In this document: positions 12,601 through 27,369 of the stretch, one piece after another
Numbering within the stretch: the first letter of the stretch is position 1
How the letters are laid out: every line of letters starts with the position of its first letter
Source: Malurus cyaneus samueli
Taxonomy: Eukaryota > Chordata > Aves > Passeriformes > Maluridae
DNA length: 64,000 nucleotides
Assembly: GCA_009741485.1 (NCBI GenBank)
Contig: CM019218.1
Span: 33,108,387 to 33,172,386, forward strand
Direction: 5' to 3'
The notes under the pieces: model-generated
Databases searched by the model: none
Told to the model about the DNA's origin: nothing
The model's input: only the letters and a program-made list of their open reading frames with translations
Made by a program: the position numbers and the translations under genes

Positions 12601-15600
12601 GCTTTGCAAGTCACCCCTATTTAAATATATAGTCCTCACTGTGTACTTAAAAGCTCAATTACTTAATTTCTTGTTTTTCTTTTCTCTCCTTGAAGTATCT
12701 TTTGAACACACCCTTTTTGTATTCAGGAACTACTATATTTTTTAACCCCCAAAAATTAAAAAATAAAAAGCTCAAATTTAAAACAAGACCTTGGGACCGT
12801 GGGAGGAAGAAAAGACTTCTAAGCCTGCCTCACCCAGGATCACTGCTTTCGTTAACGCAGCGTGGGACCTGAGAGCTACGAGGCAGAACCTACCTTGAAC
12901 AGCAGGAGTTTTAAAGCAACACATACCCTTGCTCACAGTCTGAGTAATTCTTAGGTGCAGACACCATTATCTCTGTGCTAATAAAACAGGCCACAATGGA
13001 AAGTAACTGTGCACTGACTTCTCCATTGCTTCTGAAGGAAGATCTTCACTTGCATAATTTAATCAGCCTGTAGGTTAGCAATCACTCTGAAACCAGAACC
13101 TGATCTTTGACCTACAGCAGCAAAAGGCAGCAAAGTCGTCCTAAGGACACTTGTGGGATTGAGAGGAAGGGTGCTGATCTGAAGGCATGAGAGCTGGAAA
13201 CCATACCCAGGTAAAAGCTCCCTCTTAAGCTCTGCCTGCTTTGAGCACGAATGCCACATATGGAAAGAAGCAGGAAATGTTGTTTCATCTACTCAGTATG
13301 AAAATGTGTCTTTGCAGGATAAGATCTGTGCTTTCAAGTTTTCCACAAGTTTTAAGCTTTCCCACTTGAAGAATAATGGAAAACAAGGTTTGACAAGAAG
13401 AAAATTTATTTTATTCATGATCAAGTTCTATGAAATAAGAGGAAAAAACACTTTAAATATCAATTATAAAAAGGTGGACTTCATTCAGACTATTTCAGAA
13501 TCAAACAAAAGCTGCTCTCCAAAAGCCTCACACAATGTTTCTACTAATAAGCATTCTCATTTTGAACTCTAAGCCTTTTTCCTACTTCTATTTATGTTCA
13601 ACTCTTCACTTTGAAGCAAACCTGTTCATATTTATAGTGAAGAGCTTCTTCTTAGGGAAGTCACATCAGAACAGTTGCAAAGTCAGAATCCAAAGTAACT
13701 GCTAGTCAGAATTAAACCACAAAACTAGCTGGACTGGAGGCAACTCACCGAAGACAATTCATTCTCACTATGTAATTTAAGAAAATCAAATGAATTACAT
13801 AAGTAATCATTTCAGGAGGGAGAATGTCAGCTAATAACCTGGATTATCAATCACCTTCATTACCTTAACATCTCCATTGTATTAAACAGTGCTCAAAGGC
13901 ATCCATTATTTATAATTCTCCTCAGCTCAGACTTCTCTTCTTAAGGTATATCTGTAGGACTATCACCACACCTAAGCACAAGTCTCACACTTCATTTCAC
14001 CCATGCCACTCTGACACCTGTCAGCAGCACAACAGTGCCCAAGCTATTTCACAAAGATAAAGGCATCAAGGAATCTTAAAAAATAGAATAATAAACAATT
14101 AATTTAAAACAACATGTTCAGAAAACAATGCAGGAGCTGCTTGCCAAATTCAGAAGGAATTGATCTTAGGCCCCGCATAACAAGGACAAAATACCTGATT
14201 CTGATTTGCTTAGCATAGATAAAGTCTCTGATTTAAAAAAATTTGACTGCGTATCCATACAGAGATTTATAAATTACACAACAACTGGCAAAAGTTCTAA
14301 TACAGAACCTTTATATAGAACACCCATTTTCGAAGACATCGTAATACAAATAACCCCTCATTTCCTTAGGCATAAGAGTTGTCCAACACACACACATGCA
14401 GCTTATTGGATCAGCTTTAAAACATTAACACACAGGAGACCTGACAACTCCATTCAGCAAAAAGAGCCAAATCACAGCTGTGCTCCAGCAAGTAACTTGT
14501 CAGTTTAGTGTCATACACCACAATGATGGAGGAAGGGAGAAAAGTATACATTCATTTCCCACAACTGACCATTCCTTGTGCACAACTAACATTCCATCAG
14601 TGAATTACAAATACTATCAAATTCAGAGGCTTTTAAAACAAAGAGCAGGAATAGATTACAGTGTTTAAATGGCAAAAGCACCTGGGCTTTATAATGGCAG
14701 CATGTTTCAAATTCTGCTATTTTACCACCTATTTTAATTCAGACTTTAACATAGAAAAGTTCAACCACCATTCTTCAGAGAAACGGGAGAATTCAGACTA
14801 ATAGTCAGAAAATTCCATAGAAATGGTAAGGATAAAGTACTAAAATATAGCTGAATAAACATAGAAGGCACCTTTACGAGGAAAGCAGATCAAAGTGTAC
14901 TTAATATTCAGCTTCTTCTCCCAGGTTATATGGAGCATGCACGTTTACTTCAAAATAACTTTTAAAAACACTGATTACTTGGCATTTAGCATCACAGAGT
15001 ATTACAGAAAAGTTGGCTGGAGCAGACTGAAATTAAATACTTCCTCCCACCCAAATAAATTTTCCTGAGTCTATGATCATGCAGCATTTCTTTCATGACT
15101 GAAATTCTTCAACTCTTCCATAAATACAAGGTGTTTATGTCCCTAATAACTGACCCATGTGATGAATTTTCCAACTTAATTAAATTCACTTATACTTCAG
15201 GTTTCCTTTAGAAGGGCTATTTAGAGTAAACATTAAAAAAAAAACCAACTCTGTATTCTTGGCAGACTTTGGAGACTAACAACCTCATCATCAGCTACAA
15301 TGTTCCCAATCCAGATGTGGTACCTGGTACTGCTACAGCCCTTTGCTAAGAAGGTAAGTGGTTAACTAAGGAAGTTAATGTTCAAAGGTACGGGCTTGAG
15401 GCTTCACTTACACCGAATACAGTAACAGTGACCATGTCACAGCCACAGCCTGTAACATGTTACATACAGTAAACTGATGCTTCTACATCCTTAACAAGTA
15501 AAATATGGAATTTTACAGATTATACCAAACAGCTGAGGCAAGTGGCTGCACCTGCACACCCTGGTGCCTCAGGGTTTCAAGGAAAGAAATACACCACAGC

Positions 15601-18600
15601 CTTTCTGAAAGCAATAGCTGATTGAAGACATTTCAGAAACTAACATATAAATGCTCATTTCCATTAGAGCATCTGTCTCAAAAAATCAATGCTCAGACCT
15701 CTATGTAAGAGGTGGCTCCTGAAATAAACAAGGTTTTCTACGCAGACTACACAGACAAGAGTCGCTTCTTCCTTCCCTTGAGAGGCAGAAAGAGCAGTAG
15801 GCAATGGGGTGAGATGAAAACAGACATTAAGGGACCACAAGCAATAACCTCCTTCCTTCCTCTCACAGCCTAAACTTCGCCATTGCTCAAGGTTGTGCAT
15901 ATCTGAATTTCTCTGATGGAACTGTTCTCGTGTAAGCTCAGCACTCATTCCCTCTAATCACGCATGTGCAGTTCACCACTACCCAATATCAACCCACTGC
16001 CATTTGACCAAGCAGTCCCTGTTTAAAGCAAAAACACACTCGGAGTGTTACATCCACACACTAAGGAGGGGGGGAAAATAGGGCCACACGTCAGTCACCA
16101 AAATTTTCACCATTCTCTCCTCCTGAGAAGGGGGCCCTCACAATTGGGCTAGAAGGCTCTGCTTGCCCTTAGCCCAACTCTCTAGTGCAGTGCATTCTTT
16201 ATTACTTTTTTTTTTGAATGAGGAACACCTCCAAAGTGATGACATAAAACACTTATCCCTCAATTAAAGTTGAAACACCATCCTTTTTCAAGGGTAGTTC
16301 CTTTTTCTTTACTGCTTTGTGCAACCTGCCCTCTCGAAACACATAAACGACTTCCTTTGCTCTCCTCTCGTCTCAAAAATCATCAGTATGCCATTTCCAG
16401 ATGGAAACTGAAATAGGTTAAACTATCTATGAATTATTCTCTATTCTGTGGATTGAACAACTTAAATTATGAATCATTCACGTTTAAAACCAGTTAGCAG
16501 GAGGTGGCTGTATCAACCCAACCGCATGGCATTCCCCCTTGTTCCCGTTCTTCCTTTAACAGCCATTTGCCAGACCACTTGGAGACAATCCAGCTCATCA
16601 CAGTGGCAGAAAATACCTTGTGCTGGTTTCATTGAACGATTATGGTTTATGAGAAAGTCAAATACAAAAAGCACAGCCGAAGCACACAATGGACAGTGAG
16701 AACAGTTCTTTCAGTGGCAGCAGTCAGGTTAAGAATTCATGAGATATCCTGGGACATCCTTAGATATCCCCAGTAGTGTCATTACCAGGATCAAAAATAC
16801 TTGCTAGTGAACGGGACTTGCTTGGGAAATACATTTTTGAGCTAACAGCTCATATCCTTGTCTGTTTCTCTGAATCTCATGTCCCTGTCTAGAGGCACAC
16901 CTATCAGACATATGTTAGAAGGAATAACCCATTAACCACAGAAATGTTTTAAACTTCCAAAGAGGCTTACAACAACAAATCCCAAGGGTTATAAGCTAGA
17001 AAGTAAGAGGACTTGAGTCTAGTCTGTGTGTCTTATTTTCTACACTGAGCAGTAAACACCCTTTCATATCAATGAGATTCTTCCATTTCTAACTTTACAC
17101 CATATGCAGGAAACTAAAACATGATTCACTTGGAGTTTGGCAAGAACCTAAATGTTAATATTGAAAAAATTAAGTATTCTGAAATTAACTACAAATAGCC
17201 TATCAGCAAATAGATATGTAGAACAAAATATAAATTAAGCCAGATCTCACAAGTCTGCCTTTCACTAATAGAACCTGCACCTTTTGCCTTGAAGTTCTAT
17301 GGAAAGAGACTAAGGAGAATTGGAAAATAAACTTTAAAAAAAAACAAAAAACAGAAAGGAAAAAGGAAAACAAAAAAGCAGAGGACCCATGAACCAGTTT
17401 CCTTCCAACAAACCTGTGTTGCACCATGAATCATTTTAGTTTGCAAAATTAGCAGTGAATTTGCAATCTTCTTCAAAATCCTTTAATTCCTGTGTACCAC
17501 AAGAATTCTATTTTGAACAAGTCCTACACACTGGATTTATTTCACTGATTTCACAGAATCATATAATCTGCTACTGCCATGCCTCTTCCCATTTCCGATA
17601 ATCAGAATTCCTGATATTCAGATGCTCCATTTAGAGACTCTAAACAGCAATCACCTCACGCAGTTTCCACGCATTTGAACTCAATTGATCTCAACTCCAT
17701 TAGGAAATTATAATTATGTCAGAAATCATATATACTAATGACAGTTCTCTTGGTTAAGACCTTTACAAATTGTATTGTGACTAGAGGCCTGTGGGAAGGA
17801 GAAGGGGACACAATTCCCTATCTTTAGAAAAATAAAAACAACTTCTAAATTGCACGAAAACCCAGGAACTCCTGTAACCTAGTTCCAAATTTAAAACATC
17901 AGATAATGAAGTCCCCAAAGTAAACACAGAATTATACCATACCTAATTTAATACAGTAATGCAGCTTTCTTTAGCACCTATGCATAAATGAGATTGATCT
18001 CCATACACTCCATACCAGGATTACTAGGGAACATTAACTGTTAAACAGCATATTGAAGCTAAATAAGTAGTCTTTACTTACACGTGACACATCAAACAAA
18101 CTATGTATTTAAAAGATGAAAACACCAAATGGGGTACTTCTGAGGAAAAAGCTAAAAAAAAACCAAGACCATCCTTGCTACATCCCTAAACTAATCGCTG
18201 TCTTCAATAATGATGAGGTGCCCTAAAAGAAGCAAGAGATAGGAATTACCAGAATTCAACAAACACATTGTTTAGATCTCAAGGGCTATTAAGTCCTGAG
18301 TAAAAAGCCTATTCACAGTACCACGTAAACAGTTGTGGAGAGAAGCAATTCCCAGCATATTTCCCCAACTTATGAAATAAGAATATCCTAAAAATTAGGT
18401 CTGCAACTTTTAAGTCAGTACTGTTTAGAGCCCTGACAGCCACACGTGCCTTATAAATACTGCACCACATGGAAAACCAAGGAAAGTGCAGTGTAAAACT
18501 ACAATTTTTGGTCATGAACTGCTGGCATTATCTACAAATGCCACAAAGTATATCTGGAATCAAATCCTGGGATTAACTCTAAGCTGAATTTCAAAATATG

Positions 18601-21600
18601 ACAGCAATAGACACTTACACCTACCAAAGAACAGCCATCCTCATGATTTGGGGGTGATACAATGCAAGACTGGCAGAAGCCAGTCCCTTGCCACTGAAGA
18701 AACTGGGAGAACTCAAAGTAAATTGATTTGGTATCTCTGTACAGGACTAGACTGGATGCAGTGCCATCTCAAATACATGATTCAACAAATCATTAGCTAT
18801 TTCATGATGATAAAGGCAAACCTAGCTGCAATTGATCAGTTTTTACACATGAAATGTGTCTCACTTCGAAGATGCACAACAGAAAGTCAAAAGACTGTCT
18901 CTGAAAGAGGAAAAGAAGCTCGTGCAGCATTTACCTAGACCAAACACACAGACATCCATTTAGTTACTACTCTTTACTTCTGATCAGATGGCTGCACAGC
19001 CTTTACTTGCAGAAACCCACACTTCCACAGTCATTATGCAAGGGGACAGAACTAAGTCTGGTCACTAGACTGTGACACTAGGTGAGCAGCAAGAGCCAAG
19101 GCAGTGAGTAGAACCAAGGTGGTTTAAATAAAACCTTGGTATCTACCAGAAGCAAACAACAAGACAACATGACAGTCTGGACATGCACCATCACCGTCAC
19201 TGATGGATTTAAGATGTGTTCCCATCTCTGAAACCTGGGTTCTGTAACAAGATGATCAGCAGCTTGTTGCTCACATAATCAGACCTATAGATGCTTTGCT
19301 ACTGGAAAAGGAGAGAGCCATCACCACCTGTGCCACAGAAATCACTTATGCATCTAGAAGAAACTCCAGGGAAGAGCTCCTGAATAGAAACCCTTCATTT
19401 CAGGTGGGATCTTTTGAGGGTGAGGGACACAGGCAGGCAGGACCATTTCCAAAACATACTACATCATAGTTACATTAGCAGTATGCACCGGATCCATGTC
19501 ACTTCCTTTTAGCAACAGCACAGCCCCTCTGTTTGTCCTCCCCCACCCATAGCTCCAGGGCTAGTGCTTGCAGAAGTGAGAACAGGGACTGATCCTGCTG
19601 AAAACAAACCTGGAAAAGAGGAAATAGTTTTACCGTTTATTCAATTTGAGAAAGAAACATACAATCAAACAGTCCTGGGATGCTGAACTGCAATTCAATT
19701 TAGCTGCCATCAGGCAAGACTGGAAATAAGTCATGATCCAGCATCTCAGAAAACTCCAGGCTACATTACATTCCAAAAAAGTTTCTTACCTCTGAATGCG
19801 TAACTAATTTTAAAATATTTTTTGTCTGAAATGCAGGAGATGAAAGAGAGCAATACACTACCAAATCAAACAAATTCTTGCAGATGAGAGAAAATATCCA
19901 ACAGGAGAAGGCATGCCATTTTGTGGAAAACTTTTTTTTCCCCCCAAACAAGTTATGAAACTCATTCACAGCTAAACAATGTAGTATATTATTAAGAAAC
20001 TAAAGCAGAAAAATGAGGAATAAGGAAATCAAGACAGAATCAGAAATATTTTCATCCTGGATTTTTTCAAAAATAATTATTTTTATCATCTCCTTCTTCA
20101 TCTTCCCTAGGATTTCCAAAATAGGAATAAAATTGCCAAAGTTCAGACAACCTCACTGTATTTGGTGTATCTGTATTTCCACCTCAGCACTGCCTGACTC
20201 AGAAGTAAGAACTACGTCTACAGTACAGCTGTTAAATTGGTATTGTGGTAGAGGTGGGTTTTTTTTTCTCTGCTTGAATTATAAATATTCTTTATCCTGT
20301 ATGATTTTCAGAATTGGATCCTTACCTTCAAGTTAACAAATTCTGTAGGCTGACAAACCACATTGTCTCTTCTAGTCAGTCATGCCCCTGGTCTGCACAT
20401 GGACAAGATGCTGAACACTGTGGATATGACTGACTACTTTGAGAACGAACTCTAACAAGCAAAGTAAGTGATGCCCAAAGCAAGAGTTAATTACACAGAG
20501 AATAACTCTCTGCAACTGAAAATCAAATTTAAGTACAGGACTATATCTGGAATGTGAGGTAATGGACAGAGGAATCTATATGATGTCATATAGGTTAATA
20601 AAGGTCATGTCTGAAAAACAAATTCTGTTCTTCTAAGAACAAGGAAAAGTTTTGGATAGTACTAAGTATATCACCTTTAAAAGGGTGTACTCTACCCCAC
20701 CTGACAGCAAAGAAATATTCATGTCTTTTGGCTGTTAAAAGTTTGTGCCAAGCCAATCTTACAATGATAAACAATCCTTACTGAATATTAGTATGATACA
20801 CCTATCCAGAATACATGCACAGAGTTTGACAAAACATTCAATGACTGTCTTCTGTTTGTCAGCCGCATACAGTAAATTCAAGCCATAGCTTAAATTATAC
20901 ATTAAATCAGCTATGAAAAGGTTGTTAAAAAACCAACTATTTTATAGTCATGTTAGAAAATATCCTAGTAAAAAGATACAGACCAACTGAATTGCAGTCC
21001 TTCATTCCCATTCAGGAGGCTGGCTTTCTGCTACCAAGCTAAGAGAAAAACACAGGACTGTCCAGTTGTTCAAAGACTGAGTGGCTTTTTACAGGCTGCT
21101 TACCCGACACAGGAAAATCCATGCATGGCACAGTTGAGAGGCACTTCAAACCAACAAATCGCCTCTGATAAATTAATGTAATTTAAAAAAAGAGGAAGCA
21201 ACCCTCATGTGTAAATAAATACACATGCAAATGTCATGACACCCATTCAAAGCTACCCTGTGCAAATTCAGTTAAAGAAAGAGCACATTTATATAAGAAA
21301 TGTTGCTCACACAGACACTGTAACCCACACAGAAAAACCAAACTTTATAGACACAAGCAAGGTTGGACATCAATTTTAAACTCTGATAATGTTCAAGGTC
21401 AGTTAATATGAGAGCCCACAACTAATCCTAACTGTTAACTAGCTTACTGATAATTCAACTGGAGCGGGGGAAAGAAACCCCAAAAAGCTGCTCTATCAGT
21501 AAGTATGTGCTAAAATACAAAAAGCAAAACCAACATTACAACCACTGAATCCTGTGAAGTCTGGTTTATATAAGACCTTAAACTAGAAAATTTAATTCTC

Positions 21601-23740
21601 ATAAATGGATTTTCAGATTGGGTTAGGGAATTTGATGCACAGGTGATGTACATTTTAGCCTGAAATGCAATGACTCAACATAAATGTGGACTCTGCATTG
21701 ATCAGAACTACAAGGAAGAACTTGCACAGGAACCCCAGCCCAGCAAAAAGCACTAAACCTTGACTAGTACCACACTAACAATGGGTAAATTATTTCTTGG
21801 ACTTTTTAGACCAGATAAAGCCTCACAGGCTTTTTGGAAACAGTGTCATATCTCATTCTTTTAAATCAAAAAGAGTCAGCAGAAATAGCATGTTAAGCAG
21901 ACTTTCACGATAAAACATCCAGCCTCATTTAAAAAAAAATAAATAAAGTATATGCTAAAGGCATAGTAGCAAAGCACAAGAAAAGGTTGGAAAATTCATC
22001 TGTCCTACTGCTGAGACATGAGGCAGCCACAACCCTCAAAGCACAACCTATACAGCTCTGTAGCCCAGCAGTTACAGCCACCTGTCCAAATCAAATAAAT
22101 AACATCTGTCTTTTTGTAATAAAAAGTACCCACTTCTTTTTTTTTTTCCAGAGAATTTAGATTATTAATTTGAGTAAGAAAGAAATAAATATTAGAGAAA
22201 AAAACACGCAGCAATTAAGTTTCATGGGATTATGGTATTTGGCTCTTTGCTTCACGTAAACTGTTCTAGTGCTACTGAGTTCCAGAAAAAGCATCCAAGA
22301 ACAAAATTAGAAGTTTACTGTTAAACACATTTGGAAGGCAGGAACATACTAGCTTTTCCCTCATACTGTGGGAAAACATAAATCCAACACTTTTATCATT
22401 AGTTACTAAACAAAAGCTAGACCCAGCCTATATTAATTGTGAACCAAATTGCTATTTGTGTCATTCCTCCATATGGGGAACAAATTCCCTCACATGTCTC
22501 CACAGATTTTTACTTCAGCAGTTGATGAATTAATGCCTTTGAAAGAACACTATCCTCACTCAAAATCTTAAGTCAACACACAAAGATATCAGCTAACTAA
22601 AGATCCAAGCATTTATCAGCCACTCAGCACTACAAGGCAAACTAAATAACAAAGAGAGTTTGGCACTTACACCTTCAGTGGTGCCCATCAGCAAATTGCA
22701 CAGCCCTGGAAATGCCAAGGTATCTCTAGTCCTGGTGGATTATAGAAATAAGCTTCTTTAACAGTCTAAAATCAGTTCACCACTGACAGTGGAGCCTCAA
22801 CACAAGCCTGAATTGAATTAATGAAGTTTAAACAACTTTAAAAGTAGAAGGAAAGAGAGATCATTGATGTTTGAAGTTTTTGCCCCAGAAAAATAAACTG
22901 ATTAAGAGTGGTCACATCCAAATTTAGAACAGCTAGCATGCAGTATAAGTGTTTCTGGCCAAGTACATGTTTTTTTCTTAATAGCTTCAGTAACGCTTGT
23001 AGTTCTTAGATGACTGAAGAAGCCCAAGCCAGTGATGAAGTACACACCTACAGAAAGCAGTTCTGAAGAGTAAACTTGCTAGGTTTAGCTAGAGTATTTA
23101 CAGTCCACTTCACCAGGAAGTTCCAATCTGTTGTTTCCCAGAAGAGGAAAGGTAATCAGAAAAAGATTCCAAACAGTTTGGTCCAAGTCTTAATACATTG
23201 TACTTGAAACCATGGTTTCACCTAGAAGAGTAACAACTTCAGCTCTGGCTTCAGTATCAAAACCCACAGCAAAACCTCAAAAATCCTACAGATTCAGCAC
23301 TCAAAGAAGCCAAAATCTTGTGTCAGATCCCCAGCCTCTGAAATTAATGGTTCCACATTTTCCTCAAGAGCACCTTTACATTTTGGCATATCTATTCCTT
23401 TCAAGCAATTTCTCACACGCAAATGAATTTGTCCTGACACACTTTCAGTCACAGCTCTGCAGAAACAAGAGTTAGTATCCAGAAACATCTTAAAGCCATC
23501 ACATGTGGCAGTTAATACTACAGAAGACCAGGACTTCACAAAGAATTACTATGTAAGCCAAATGCCAAACAAAGCAATTCACGTTTTCAGAGCTATCTCC
23601 TAACCACACAGTTCAAAGAAGTCTGAATGAATATCTAACTGCAGTTGCATCTGAGATTATGACATTTATGCTTCCAAACTGATGTCCACCAGTTGCAAGT
23701 CCTGTATTTGATCAACACAAAATGAAAGGAAAAAAATGAA
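12601..23740. other. Intronic sequence; only two exon-like islands noted
   Basis: No protein-coding, RNA or repeat family recognised over about 11 kb, apart from a short A-rich tract at 17335-17380. Two 88-base plus-strand intervals with good splice-site context (15266-15353 and 20376-20463) are discussed as weak findings. Confidence 0.5.
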
Positions 23741-23749
23741 TGGGGGGAG

Positions 23750-23823
23750 GAACAAAACAAAACAAAAAAAAAACCAAAAAAAACCAAACAAACAAACAAA
23801 ACATATCACAATAAAAAAAAAAC
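23750..23823. repeat. A-rich (CAAAA/CAAA)n low-complexity tract
   Basis: aacaaaacaaaac-type units are followed by A-runs and (aaac)n. Simple repeat or decayed poly-A origin. Confidence 0.85.
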
Positions 23824-24403
23824 ACTTCCTGCACAGTGTAACAGAACAGTCTTCCTGATTTTGCTTGTTATTAAAATTTTGTTCTTTCTGATGCAACATC
23901 TGCTTTAACTATACACCATAAAGAACATGAGTTCAAAATGAGCATTTGATGGATCCCACTCCTTAGGATGAGAACAAATCCTCTTCCAGACACAGCTGTG
24001 CGAGTCTGAGGTTACTGTGCTTAGTACATCCCCAGTTCCACATCCTCCACTCATTACTGTTACCACCCACATTAACATGCCAGCTGAGAGAAATGGAAGA
24101 ACACTCTCCAATTTGTTGTGATTTTTATCTGCTCAACCAGCTTAAAACAGTTTGCTACAGGCCCTTGTTAGCCCAGGTCATGCTGATGGAAATGTACAGT
24201 TCCAGAAAGCCATGAAGAAATTTCAATCAGAGCTACTATGATCCCATCTCCAAACCTCACTTCAATGGTAAGTCCCATTTCCACCCCCAGACCGGGATGA
24301 TCAGCCTATTTAGATATATGATCTAGCCAAAATTCAACCAAAAAAAAAAAGCAATTAATTAGCCATCTCATTAACTACCTGACTTTGCTTAACTCACAGC
24401 CAT

Positions 24404-25140
24404 GAAGGTGATGCTCGAAAAAGGCTTAAAAATAAAACTCTATAGAGTGGCATTTATAGAGCAGGTATTTGTTTATTGCAGCGCTGGTGGTGAGGGGGAT
24501 CTCTCTTCTTAATCTACTTGTTTTCAGTTAAAATTGGCAGCTATTTATACAGTAAGCATGGTGTAATTTTACTATTGTCACTACGCCCACTACTATATAT
24601 GGGCACAGAAATACAATATATTACAGTTTTGCAAGTACACATGCATCATCTTTAATTCGATGGTTGTGGGGATCTTTTTCTAATGAGATACCTGCATCTT
24701 CACCATGGTGGACTTTTTACTTTTGTCTTCAGGGCATGCACAGTTGTGATGTTCATGGTTTTTCTTAATTTTTTAAGTCTTTATCTTTTATTATGTTGTT
24801 GACTGTCTTGTGCTTTTACTAAGCTTTTATTAGTGCTCTTTACTGTTTTTTATTATAACATCTACTTGTTTACTTTCTTCAAAACTTTTTCTGATTTATG
24901 CTCTTTGACGATCTTACGCATCCATGTACTAATCCAAGTGGCTGGATTACATCTAGCTGATACACTGTATGTTGCTAACACCCTATATAAAAACTTGTAA
25001 CAATATATGAAAAGGCTATTATTGATATTATATTGAAAGCTATTACATTGTATATTAATAATAAAAAATTATTATATTTTTATACTGATAATGTATAAAA
25101 AAAGGAATTTTCAATTAATAGGCTTCATAAGCACCTTGTC
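24404..25140 (-). mobile_element. Possible LTR of an avian endogenous retrovirus
   Basis: The plus strand contains tttattgcagcgctggtggt at 24473-24492, which resembles the complement of the poly-A/R region of passerine ERV LTRs (read on the minus strand as agcgctgcaataaac). The stretch to the right is AT-rich, like an LTR U3. It starts with tgaaggtgatgctcg near 24404 and may end near cttgtca at 25140. Family and ends are uncertain, and no duplicated target site was found. Confidence 0.4.
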
Positions 25141-27369
25141 ACTTGGACATAAACTATAGGTGTCAAAGGCTTCCTTGCAGAGGAAGATGCACACTCAAGA
25201 AGGAGACAGGACTACCAGAGCTCCAGTTTAAGCTGCCAAGTTTCCTGACAAGCTTAGGCAAAACTAAAATTGAGCTGCTTCAGCAAAGAGTGGCCACAGC
25301 CTTCTCCTCCTCCTATGCAAGCAATAACATTTGTATAGCCATGAAGTCAGTTCAAGCAGTTGATCCAACCGAAGCTTAACATTTTTCTGCACGACCGTTT
25401 TCAGCTGGATCAGCAAAGAAAGACTAACAGGGGAAAACAGATCCTTCTGGTGAAAGCTTTGGCAGAAAAATCAAAGCTGCTCTGGTGATAATGCAATAAT
25501 ACGACTGTAGAGGACATGTTAAGTCTTAGCTGAATTGAATTTATGCTTGGTACTTTGCGGAAGAAAGGCACTATGCTCAAATCTCACTTATTAAAATTGT
25601 GAGATCAATTGAGACTGAACAAGAAAACTGTAATTTTAATATACGTTCACTGATCAAAGTAAACTCCAAAAACAAGACTAAGGACATAATTTCACATTCG
25701 TTTAAACCAAACTTGCTTGATGAGCTGGCAAAACAAATAAAAATATAGATAAACTTTGACTCCTCCCCTAAAAAAAACCAGAGTCAGCAAAGTGTCAGAG
25801 GAGTGCAGTAAGTAGGATACAACTCCAAAGTAATCAATTATACCAGCTTAGGCTGCCAATCTCTTCCCTGACAGATTCTGTACATAATTTTTTCTAGAGG
25901 GCAGATTTAATTTCCATAGCATTACAACAATTAATTTTCTACCCAATGTTATGCAGCTCCATCAATATTACTAGTGGAATAAAACAAGCTATGTGCAGAA
26001 TTCCAGGATCCTGCACAGTGCTGTAACAGGCACTCACAAACATACAATAAAAAATCAAAATACGTTTTTCCCAATAGCTCCTATTCCTGGGGAGGGAAGC
26101 ACTTTTGCAAGGATTTCACTACCTTCCAGAAAGTGTTTACCCCACCACAATCATTTTGGTAGGATCATTCCAACACCAAGCAGCTCTATCAAACTACAAA
26201 ATGTAAGACTTAGAAGTCTAGCAAGTTTTATGAGCCCAATGTGGCTTGCTGGTTTGGGGTTTTTTCTTCCTAAATGCATAATGCTATCAACTACTAACAC
26301 AAAATCAGGTTTCACAACACTAGGTTGGGAAGATAAACAAACTTGTCTACTCTGTCTAGTTTACATGTGCCTTCAATTTCCACACATTTAAGCTAAATAA
26401 TAAATGCAGGGAAGTAACTCCCAGGATGAAAAATAAATTTTCTACTAGTAAGGTTTTGAATGGCTGATTTGAATTGCATTTCACATGTACACTTTAAGAA
26501 AAGAAAGATATTTGATATGTTATGTTTAGAGCTCAGTAAACCTGAATTTTCACTCAAGCTTAAAACCAACACTTTATACAATTAGAGATTAAAAAGATTT
26601 TTACTGTAGTATAACTCAGGGTATCAAGAGTCTTAAAATCACAGGCAAGGATGAACACATCTCAAATTCATTGTTTTGGACTTCCGTTTGCATTTTTATT
26701 TCTTCTGCAAGACTTCTGTTAAGGAAAAAAAACCCAGCACCACAGAGAATTGCCAAGAGATGAAGAAATGGAAAACACTCACTGATGAACAGAAAAACAA
26801 ATCTGTTTCTCTATGGTAACTATTAACTTCTGCATAATCATAATGACCATTTTAGCAGTAACCATAGATCAATAAGTCAAATAGAACTGAGTCAGAAATC
26901 CATTTAAATATTTACACATTTTGTTACAAGTCATACCGAAAGTATTACTATAGCCAAAGAGAATGACTGTGCCTTCCATTTTACCCACTCTCATTCAGTA
27001 GCCTATCTCGAAACACAGAATGGTCAAAAATACAAAACAACAAGAGAGCACAACAAAACCCCTTAAATGCTACCAATAGACATTGTTGGCAGCTATAAGC
27101 TTCCTCTAGTCCGGACAACTGAATTAGGAAATATTGACAGCAACATGGAAAACACAACAGCACACAGAAAAGCTCTCTTATCATTTCATAAACCATTAAT
27201 GAGTAGGTTACATAAATCCACTGGACCGAAGGAGTTGTAGACCGGAGCTGCTGCAAGACATTAACTCTCCTCTGAGGGATGCATCATATCGTTCTTGAAG
27301 ACTGTTCATCTCCGTGAGCGCAATAAAAGGAGTTAAAGATATTCCGAATAGGAGCTGCATTTTAACCCT
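25141..27369. other. Intronic sequence, nothing recognised
   Basis: Unique sequence leading into the CpG island at 27.4 kb. No coding or repeat signal identified. Confidence 0.55.

Noticed and set aside
23666..23899. Phe-rich hydrophobic minus-strand frame that looks like a membrane protein
   Set aside because: It is the translation of an A-rich simple-repeat tract.
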